5,819 bases of DNA. It comes from Nocardioidaceae bacterium (lineage in GTDB: Bacteria; Actinomycetota; Actinomycetes; Propionibacteriales; Nocardioidaceae). Shown piece after piece: positions 1-4,899 of the stretch; within the stretch, counting starts at the first letter, position 1, and each line of letters starts with the position of its first letter. The stretch lies in the NCBI GenBank assembly GCA_025966335.1, contig JAICRS010000193.1, positions 1 through 5,819 of the forward strand. Reading direction: 5' to 3'. A program made the position numbers and the translations under genes. The notes under the pieces were generated by a model. That model had not been told where the DNA came from. It saw only the letters and a list, made by a program, of their open reading frames with translations, and did not search any database.

Positions 1-975
1 GATCTCGGTGAACCGCATCTCACCGGCCAGGAACGCCGCCACGCAGACCTCGTTCGCGGCGTTGTAGACCGCCGGGGCGGTTCCGCCCTGCTCGCCTGCC
101 CGCCGGGCCAGACCGACCGCCGGGAACGCCTCGTCGTCGAGCGGCAGGAACTCCCAGGTCTCGGGTCGTTTCCAGTCGACCGGTGGCGCGGTGCCGGGGA
201 CCCGGTCCGGCCACGCCAGGCCGAGGGCGATCGGGATCAGCATCGACGGCGGCGACGCCTGGGCCAGGGTCGAGCCGTCGTAGAACTCCACCATCGAGTG
301 CACGACCGAGGTCGGGTGTACGACGACCTCGATCCTGTCGAAGGGGAGGTCGAAGAGCAGATGGGCCTCGATCACCTCCAGGCCCTTGTTCACCAGGGTC
401 GCGGAGTTGATCGTCACGACCGGGCCCATCGACCAGGTCGGGTGGGCGAGCGCCTGTTCCGGGGTCACGTCGTGCAGCTCATCGCGGGTGCGGCCCCGGA
501 ACGGCCCGCCGCTCGCGGTCAGGACCAGCCGTCGTACCTCCTCCGCCCGGCCACCGCGCAGGCACTGCGCCAGCGCGGAGTGCTCGCTGTCGACCGGCAC
601 GATCTGACCCGGCTTGGCCCGGGCGGTGACCACGGGCCCGCCGATGATCAGCGACTCCTTGTTGGCCAGCGCCAGGGTGTTCCCCGCGTCGAGCGCGGCC
701 AGCGTCGGGCGCAGACCGACCGCGCCGGTGATCCCGTTCAGGACCACGTCGCACGGCATCGCAGCGGCCTCGCAGGAGGCCTCCTCGCCGAGCCCGGAGA
801 ACTCCGGCCGGAACTCCTCGCACTGCGCGTCGAACAGCTCCGGGTTGGCGCCGCCCGCGGTCAGCGCCACCACCCGGAACGCGTCCGGGTTGGCCCGGAC
901 CACCTCCAGCGCCTGGGTGCCGATGGAGCCGGTGGAGCCGAGGATGACGAGGTCGCGGGGAGAGTCGGAAGGCAC
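1..975 (-). CDS. dxr: 1-deoxy-D-xylulose 5-phosphate reductoisomerase (3' end outside window)
   Basis: Cytoplasmic enzyme of the MEP isoprenoid pathway. It rearranges and reduces 1-deoxy-D-xylulose 5-phosphate to 2-C-methyl-D-erythritol 4-phosphate with NADPH and a divalent metal. The window shows residues 1-325; the family is usually about 390-400 long, so roughly the last 60-70 residues are missing. Visible landmarks are the NADPH glycine motif GSTGSIG at 13-19, ANKES at 104-108, VDSEH with metal ligands D129 and E131, TASGGPFR at 153-160, the HPTWSMG active-site flap at 178-184, NKGLE with metal ligand E200, HPTSVVHSM at 220-228 and NAANEV at 305-310. The start is the GTG at 975: the next in-frame codons upstream hold no ATG or GTG, and the GSTG motif then falls about 12 residues in, as expected. 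A weak GGGA lies 10 bases upstream. It diverges from the methyltransferase after 66 bases. The N-domain is short compared with E. coli (see findings). Confidence 0.96.
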   Translation of the reverse strand, partial: MPSDSPRDLVILGSTGSIGTQALEVVRANPDAFRVVALTAGGANPELFDAQCEEFRPEFSGLGEEASCEAAAMPCDVVLNGITGAVGLRPTLAALDAGNTLALANKESLIIGGPVVTARAKPGQIVPVDSEHSALAQCLRGGRAEEVRRLVLTASGGPFRGRTRDELHDVTPEQALAHPTWSMGPVVTINSATLVNKGLEVIEAHLLFDLPFDRIEVVVHPTSVVHSMVEFYDGSTLAQASPPSMLIPIALGLAWPDRVPGTAPPVDWKRPETWEFLPLDDEAFPAVGLARRAGEQGGTAPAVYNAANEVCVAAFLAGEMRFTEI

Positions 976-1029
976 CGTCGAATCGTCCCACGCCGCCGAG
1001 GTCGGGGCGGTGCGGCCCGCTCGGTCGAC

Positions 1030-1041
1030 TACGCTGCCAGC
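1030..1041 (+). promoter_or_regulatory. Putative -10 box for a leaderless methyltransferase mRNA
   Basis: TACGCT at 1030-1035 fits the actinobacterial TANNNT consensus. It ends six bases before the ATG at 1042, so transcription would start at or next to the A of the start codon. No purine-rich ribosome binding site is visible just upstream, which agrees with a leaderless transcript. I see no convincing -35 box. The placement is seen in the sequence; promoter function is inferred. Confidence 0.5.
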
Positions 1042-1821
1042 ATGCCCGGCGAGCACGAGACCAGGATCGAGGCGGCCTTCACCAAGCAGTCCGCCACCTT
1101 CGAGCAGGAAGCGCTCAACGTCGCCTTCACCTCGGGACTCCCCTGGCTGATCGGGCTCATCGAGCCCGATCCCGCCGACCGTGTGCTGGACGTCGCAGGA
1201 GGCACCGGCCTGGTCGCGCGGGCCCTGGCTCCGTCGGTCACGCGGGTCACCGTGCTCGACGCCACCGAGGCGATGCTCGCCACCGGCCGGCAGCAGGCGG
1301 CCGCCGAGGGCCGGACCGACGTCGAGTTCGTGCACGGCGACGCGATGGCGCTGCCGTTTCCCGAGGCGGCGTTCTCCCTGGTGGTCACCCGGTTCTCGCT
1401 GCACCACTTCGCCGATCCCGCGCCGATGCTCGACGAGATGGTCCGGGTCACCTCGGCCGGCGGCCGGCTCGTGGTCAAGGACCTGGTCTCCGACGCCGAC
1501 CTGCAGGTGGCCGCGCGCCAGGACGAGATCGAGCGGCTCCGTGACGACTCGCACGTCTCGATGCCGACGGCCGGGATCGTCCGCACCTGGCTCGAGCAGC
1601 ACGGCCTCGAGGCCACGCGGGTGGAGCAGAAGGTGATCGACCGGCCCCTGGAGCCGTGGCTGGAGCAGTCCGTCACGCCCGCGGACCGGGCGGGCGCCGT
1701 ACGAGCGCTGCTGCGCGCCGAGCTGGACGGCGGCGACGTCACCGGGATGCGCCCGCATCTCGAGGACGGCGAGCTGTGGTTCCACCAGACCTGGGAGACC
1801 ACCGTCGCCCGCCGCCCCTGA
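1042..1821 (+). CDS. Class I SAM-dependent methyltransferase (Methyltransf_11/UbiE-like)
   Basis: A 259-residue soluble methyltransferase that would transfer a methyl group from S-adenosylmethionine to an unidentified small molecule. The Rossmann core is clear. Motif I VLDVAGGTG at 48-56 binds SAM, VTVLDAT at 69-75 carries the acidic residue (D73) expected to hold the ribose, HGDAMALPFPE at 98-108 is the adenine-side motif, and the stretch VVTRFSLHHFADP at 114-126 followed by GGRLVVKDLVS at 140-150 completes the Methyltransf_11 pattern. The C-terminal third (about 160-259) is a helical cap that probably sets substrate choice; I do not recognise it. The ATG at 1042 is chosen because it gives a normal-length N-terminus and sits behind a good -10 box. 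The open frame runs on upstream through dxr, but that is an antisense shadow. The gene stands alone, between divergent dxr and a convergent carrier gene. Similarity to UbiE or BioC does not show that it acts on quinones or biotin precursors. Confidence 0.9.
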   Translation: MPGEHETRIEAAFTKQSATFEQEALNVAFTSGLPWLIGLIEPDPADRVLDVAGGTGLVARALAPSVTRVTVLDATEAMLATGRQQAAAEGRTDVEFVHGDAMALPFPEAAFSLVVTRFSLHHFADPAPMLDEMVRVTSAGGRLVVKDLVSDADLQVAARQDEIERLRDDSHVSMPTAGIVRTWLEQHGLEATRVEQKVIDRPLEPWLEQSVTPADRAGAVRALLRAELDGGDVTGMRPHLEDGELWFHQTWETTVARRP

Positions 1822-1830
1822 CCCACCGAC

Positions 1831-1874
1831 TTGTCAGCCCCTGTGACCGCTATAGGGGTCACAGGGCCTGACAA
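1831..1874. terminator. Near-perfect hairpin, likely bidirectional terminator
   Basis: The arms at 1831-1848 (TTGTCAGCCCCTGTGACC) and 1857-1874 (GGTCACAGGGCCTGACAA) pair over 18 bp with one mismatch, around the 8-base loop GCTATAGG. It lies 9 bases after the methyltransferase stop and 18 bases after the stop of the convergent carrier gene, so it can serve both transcripts. No T-run follows on either side, as is common for terminators of high-GC actinobacteria. Confidence 0.8.
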
Positions 1875-1892
1875 CTCGGGGCGAAGGTGACG

Positions 1893-3287
1893 TTACAGCC
1901 AGCCGGGGGCGATCATCACGGCCCACGCGATGGGCGGCGCGATCAGCACGATCGCGAAGCCGAAGGTGAGCAGCTGCTTGTAGACCCGGTCCCGGTCGTC
2001 CTCGTGCGCGTTGGCGAGCACCAGCGCACCGTTGGTCGAGAACGGACTCACGTCGACCACCGTGGACGACACGGCGAGCGCCGCGATCACGCCGACCGCA
2101 CCGACCTCGCCGGCGAGCAGGAACGGCACCGCCAGCGGGATGATCGCGCCGAGCAGGGCGGTCGAGGACGCGAACGCCGAGACCACCGCTCCGACGTAGC
2201 ACAGCAGGAGCGAGGCCAGCATCGCGGACCCGAGGTCGGCGACGTTGTTGCTGACGTAGTCGATGGTGCCGATCTCCTCGAGCACGGCCACGTAGGTCAG
2301 CACGCCGGCGATCAGCAGCACCACCGGCCAGCTGATCTGGGAGACCGCGCTCTTCTGCTCGTGCGGCGAGATCAGTGCGAGGACCAGGGCGACGGTCAGC
2401 GCCACCAGGCCGACGTCGAGCTCGAAGATCAGGGTTGCCACGCCGAGTCCGACCAGCCCGGCCAGGGTGAGCAGCTGGTACGGCGAGGGGCGGATGCTGG
2501 CTTCCTCCTCCTCGACGACCTCGTCCTGGGCCACGCCACCGCGGGCCACCTGTGCCTGCGCCTCCCGGCCCCGGGTCGCCTCGTCCTGGGCCAGTCCGCC
2601 CTGGGTCATCCCACCCCGGGGCGCCGGCGTCTGCGCCGTGCCGGTCCCCTGCGCCGCGCCGCCGTGCACGTCGGTGCGCCGCGACAACAGCGCCCGCCCG
2701 CCGAAGATCACGAAGCCGACGATCGCGATCGCGAGGTTGAACAGGAGGCTGGCCAGGAACAGGGTGATCGGGCTACCGGGCAGCTCGGACTGCTCGACGA
2801 TGTCGTTGGTGATGCTGCCGTAGATGCTGATCGGCGAGAAGCCGCCGGCCTGCGCTCCGTGCACCACCATGATGCCCATCAGCAACGGGTTGATCGCGTA
2901 CTTGTAGGCGAACCCCAGGGCGACCGGGGCGATGATCGCGACCGCGGCCGGACTGACCGCACCGAACGCGGTCAGGGTGCCGGCGACCAGGAACATCACC
3001 CACGGCAGGGCGACCAGCCGCCCGCGGACCGCCCAGGTGGCGACCCGCACCAGCCAGTCGATGGTGCCGTTGTTCGTCGCGATCGCGAACAGGTAGGTGA
3101 TCCCGATCAGGGTGACCGCGAGGCCGCCCGGGAACCCCGACAGGATCGCGTCGCCGTCCATTCCGGCGACGGTGCTGCCGACGACGAAGGCGGCCACGAA
3201 CGCCATCACACCGATGTTGATCGGCAGAAGCGTGGCGAGCACGAACATCGCCACCAGCGCGAGAATCGAAATGACTTCCGGTGACAT
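1893..3287 (-). CDS. MatC/SLC13-like carboxylate permease (ion transporter superfamily)
   Basis: A 464-residue inner-membrane carrier with about 11-12 hydrophobic segments: an N-terminal block (roughly 4-200), a hydrophilic linker (203-267) and a C-terminal block (270-462). The N-terminus, with LPINIGVMAFVAAF at 21-34, resembles the MatC N-terminal domain of malonate/dicarboxylate carriers as I remember it. The re-entrant-type stretches NNGTID at 72-77 and SSTVVDVSPFSTNGALV at 407-423 fit the ArsB/NhaD/SLC13 fold. A C4-dicarboxylate or malonate is the likely substrate; direction and coupling ion cannot be read. The start is the ATG at 3287, with GAGGGAG ending six bases upstream. It lies 69 bases downstream of the aldehyde dehydrogenase on the same strand, so the two are probably co-transcribed, and its ribosome binding site lies in a predicted hairpin. 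The repetitive linker is unusual. Family is fairly sure; substrate is not. Confidence 0.85.
   Translation of the reverse strand: MSPEVISILALVAMFVLATLLPINIGVMAFVAAFVVGSTVAGMDGDAILSGFPGGLAVTLIGITYLFAIATNNGTIDWLVRVATWAVRGRLVALPWVMFLVAGTLTAFGAVSPAAVAIIAPVALGFAYKYAINPLLMGIMVVHGAQAGGFSPISIYGSITNDIVEQSELPGSPITLFLASLLFNLAIAIVGFVIFGGRALLSRRTDVHGGAAQGTGTAQTPAPRGGMTQGGLAQDEATRGREAQAQVARGGVAQDEVVEEEEASIRPSPYQLLTLAGLVGLGVATLIFELDVGLVALTVALVLALISPHEQKSAVSQISWPVVLLIAGVLTYVAVLEEIGTIDYVSNNVADLGSAMLASLLLCYVGAVVSAFASSTALLGAIIPLAVPFLLAGEVGAVGVIAALAVSSTVVDVSPFSTNGALVLANAHEDDRDRVYKQLLTFGFAIVLIAPPIAWAVMIAPGWL
2487..2681 (-). repeat. Repetitive Gly/Gln-rich linker inside the carrier gene
   Basis: Codons 203-267 of the carrier encode a hydrophilic stretch between the two membrane halves. 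It holds several GGxxQ units: GGAAQ at 209-213, GGMTQ at 225-229, GGLAQ at 230-234 and GGVAQ at 250-254. It ends in a VVEEEEA acidic patch at 257-263. GGLAQDE (230-236) and GGVAQDE (250-256) are exactly 20 residues apart. The DNA shows the same spacing: 15 identical bases at 2519-2533 and 2579-2593, 60 bases apart, which suggests a past in-frame tandem duplication. Confidence 0.75.
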
Positions 3288-3339
3288 CTGCTGCTCCCTC
3301 AGGAAGTGTCCCCCGCTCTGAGGGGATTCCCTGCAGCAG
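3288..3339 (-). promoter_or_regulatory. Two-part hairpin burying the carrier's ribosome binding site
   Basis: Read on the minus strand, the outer stem pairs CTGCTGC (3339-3333) with GCAGCAG (3294-3288). The inner stem pairs CCCTCAG (3324-3318) with CTGAGGG (3302-3296). Between them lie 8 unpaired bases on the left and 1 on the right, and the terminal loop is 15 bases (3317-3303). The GAGGGAG ribosome binding site lies within the right-hand arms, and the outer stem ends directly before the carrier ATG at 3287. Pairing is seen by eye; a regulatory role is inferred. Confidence 0.5.
3294..3300 (-). promoter_or_regulatory. Ribosome binding site of the carrier gene
   Basis: GAGGGAG on the minus strand ends six bases before the ATG at 3287. 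It is the best ribosome binding site in the window and fixes that start. It is unusual because it also forms part of both stems of the hairpin at 3288-3339. Confidence 0.7.
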
Positions 3340-3356
3340 CCGTGTCAAACGCCGCG

Positions 3357-4811
3357 TCAGAGGCTGAGACCGGTCAGAACCAGCACCCGTTCGTAGGTCA
3401 GGTCGGTCATCGTCGAGCGGACCCCCTCGCGGCCGACTCCGGACTCCTTGGTCCCGCCGTACGGCATCTGGTCGGCGCGGAAGCTCGGCACGTCCCCGAT
3501 CACGACACCGCCGACCTCGAGCTCGCGGTGCGCCCGGAACGCGGTCTGCAGGTCATGGGTGAACACCCCCGCCTGCAAGCCGTAGCGCGAGTCGTTGACC
3601 CGGGCGAACGCCTCGTCGGTGGAGGCGACCCGCTCCAGGACCAGCACCGGACCGAACACCTCCTCGCGGACCACCTTCGCGTCCGGCGGGACGTCCTCCA
3701 GCACGGTCGGCGCGTACGTGGAACCCTGCCGCCCGCCTCCGGTGAGCACCCTGGCTCCTCGGGCGACCGCTTCGCCCACCCAGTCCTCGACCCGCCGCGC
3801 CGCCGCCTCGTCGATCATCGGTCCGACGTGGGTGGCCGGATCCTTCGGGTCGCCGGTGCCGAGCGTCTTCACGGCCGCAACCACCCGCTCGCGCAGGGTG
3901 TCGTAGACGGTGTCCACGGCGTAGACCCGTTGCACGCCGATGCACGACTGCCCGGCCTGGTAGTTGGAGAACGCCGCGATCCGCTCGGCCGCCCGGGCCA
4001 GGTCGGGCTCGCTGTCCCAGTCCGCGCAGACGACCGCTGCCGCGTTGCCGCCGAGCTCGAGCACCACGTGCTTGCCGGGGACCGCCGCCTGGATCGCGGT
4101 GCCGACCGGCCCGGACCCGGTGAACGACACGACCGGCAGCCGCGGGTCCCGCACCAGGTCCGAGGCGCGCTCGTTCTCGACGTTGACCACGCTGAGCATG
4201 CCGTCGGGCAGGTCGGACTTGCGCATCACCCGGGCGATCACCCGCGCCAGCAGCAGCGCGGAGATCGGTGTCTTCGGTGCGGGCTTGAGCACGACCGGCG
4301 CGCCCACGGCGAGGGCCGGGGCGACCTTGTGCGCGACCAGGTTGAGGGGGAAGTTGAACGGCGAGATGGCCAGCACCGGCCCCTTCGGGACCCGGCTGAC
4401 GTAGGCCATCCGCCCCTCGGCGGCACGGTCGGTGTCCAGGCGGATCGTCTCGCCGGACCACCGGCGGGTCTCCTCGGCCGCCCAGCGGAACACCGAGACC
4501 GCCCGGCCCACCTCGGCACGGGCCCAGGTGACCGGTTTCCCGTTCTCGCTGGTGATCACGTGCACGAAGTCGTCGGCGCGCTCCTCGAGCTTGCGGCTGA
4601 TCCGAATCAGCGTGTCGGCGCGGGCGTGCAGCGGCAGTGCGGCCGCCGCCTCGCGGGCTGCGTGTGCAGCCGCCACCGCCCGTTCGACCTGGTCCGGGGT
4701 GGCGTAGGACGTGGTGGTGAAGAGAGAGCCGTCGTACGGGTTGCGCACCTCCAGCGGCGCATCCCCGACCTCCCACGAGCCCGCCACCAACAACGGAATC
4801 TGATCATCCAT
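3357..4811 (-). CDS. NAD(P)-dependent aldehyde dehydrogenase, possibly succinate-semialdehyde oxidising
   Basis: A 484-residue soluble enzyme of the ALDH superfamily, full length for the family, oxidising an aldehyde to its carboxylic acid. The cofactor domain shows SPFNFPLN with N153, LKPAP with K176 and FTGSGPVG at 230-237. The catalytic base is E252 in LELGGN, and the nucleophile is C290 in QAGQSCIGVQR. EEVFGP at 383-388 and the tail motif PYGGTKESGVGREG at 450-463 complete the set, so all key residues are present. I take the ATG at 4811 as the start. An in-frame TTG two codons upstream (4815-4817) is possible but has no better ribosome binding site; the weak GGTGGCGG lies 7 bases before the ATG. 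It is divergent from gabT with 88 bases between and is followed by the carrier after 69 bases. Position suggests oxidation of the semialdehyde made by GabT, but GQSCIGVQR resembles other ALDH clades more than classic GabD, so the substrate is open. Confidence 0.93.
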   Translation of the reverse strand: MDDQIPLLVAGSWEVGDAPLEVRNPYDGSLFTTTSYATPDQVERAVAAAHAAREAAAALPLHARADTLIRISRKLEERADDFVHVITSENGKPVTWARAEVGRAVSVFRWAAEETRRWSGETIRLDTDRAAEGRMAYVSRVPKGPVLAISPFNFPLNLVAHKVAPALAVGAPVVLKPAPKTPISALLLARVIARVMRKSDLPDGMLSVVNVENERASDLVRDPRLPVVSFTGSGPVGTAIQAAVPGKHVVLELGGNAAAVVCADWDSEPDLARAAERIAAFSNYQAGQSCIGVQRVYAVDTVYDTLRERVVAAVKTLGTGDPKDPATHVGPMIDEAAARRVEDWVGEAVARGARVLTGGGRQGSTYAPTVLEDVPPDAKVVREEVFGPVLVLERVASTDEAFARVNDSRYGLQAGVFTHDLQTAFRAHRELEVGGVVIGDVPSFRADQMPYGGTKESGVGREGVRSTMTDLTYERVLVLTGLSL

Positions 4812-4829
4812 AGTCAAACCGCCACCGTT

Positions 4830-4859
4830 TCACTAGCAAACCGCGAGAAAGTCGATCTA
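4830..4859 (-). promoter_or_regulatory. Weak candidate promoter of the aldehyde dehydrogenase
   Basis: On the minus strand TAGATC (4859-4854) is followed after 18 bases by TAGTGA (4835-4830), about 18 bases before the ATG at 4811. Both boxes are poor matches to consensus. The argument for them is symmetry: the -35 is one arm of the inverted repeat whose other arm sits at the gabT -35. Confidence 0.25.
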
Positions 4860-4870
4860 ATCCGTAGATC
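4854..4870. promoter_or_regulatory. 17-bp inverted repeat, putative operator
   Basis: GATCTAATCCGTAGATC has perfect 6-bp arms, GATCTA and TAGATC, around a 5-base centre. It lies in the middle of the 88-base gap between the dehydrogenase and gabT, and its right arm (4865-4870) falls at the expected -35 of gabT. The size and symmetry suit a dimeric regulator such as a GntR- or Lrp/AsnC-type protein; no regulator gene is in the window, so the family is a guess. Confidence 0.5.
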
Positions 4871-4893
4871 AAACGCGAGTGGCACCCTAACCT
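4865..4893 (+). promoter_or_regulatory. Putative gabT promoter, leaderless
   Basis: The -10 box TAACCT at 4888-4893 fits TANNNT and ends six bases before the gabT ATG at 4900, so the transcript would begin at the start codon. No ribosome binding site is visible just upstream, which agrees. With a 17-base spacer the -35 would be TAGATC at 4865-4870, a poor match to TTGACA (3 of 6) that is also one arm of the inverted repeat. Weak -35 boxes are common where an activator helps. Confidence 0.5.
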
Positions 4894-4899
4894 GTTCCC

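Larger units (their letters stand above)
4815..4879 (+). repeat. Three phased direct repeats CAAAC(C)GC(GAG) between the divergent genes
   Basis: CAAACCGC at 4815-4822, CAAACCGCGAG at 4837-4847 and CAAACGCGAG at 4870-4879 are direct copies; the third lacks one C. Their starts are 22 and 33 bases apart, close to two and three helical turns, so all would face the same side of the DNA. The first touches the start region of the dehydrogenase and the third begins inside the gabT promoter. This is suggestive of binding sites for one regulator; its identity is unknown. Confidence 0.45.

Noticed and set aside
298..1041. Open frame on the plus strand running upstream of the methyltransferase start, antisense to dxr
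   Set aside because: Its translation is rich in Arg, Gly and His with no family motif, while the opposite strand encodes clear Dxr motifs. It is a GC-bias shadow, and the true start is 1042.
976..1041. Promoter for dxr in the divergent gap
   Set aside because: One must exist here or overlap the methyltransferase start, but I found no TANNNT box on the minus strand at a sensible distance, so none is called.
1887..3284. 465-codon open frame on the plus strand mirroring the carrier gene
   Set aside because: The product would be extremely rich in Asp, Arg, His and Gln without recognisable domains. It is exactly antisense to a membrane protein in a GC-rich genome, a usual artefact.
3343..3348. 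TTGACA on the minus strand as a -35 box of a separate carrier promoter
   Set aside because: No acceptable -10 box lies 16-19 bases downstream, and the 69-base gap with a hairpin is explained as well by read-through from the dehydrogenase.
4815..4817. TTG as the start of the aldehyde dehydrogenase
   Set aside because: The ATG two codons later is a stronger start codon with the same upstream context, and ALDH N-termini do not depend on these residues. TTG cannot be fully excluded.
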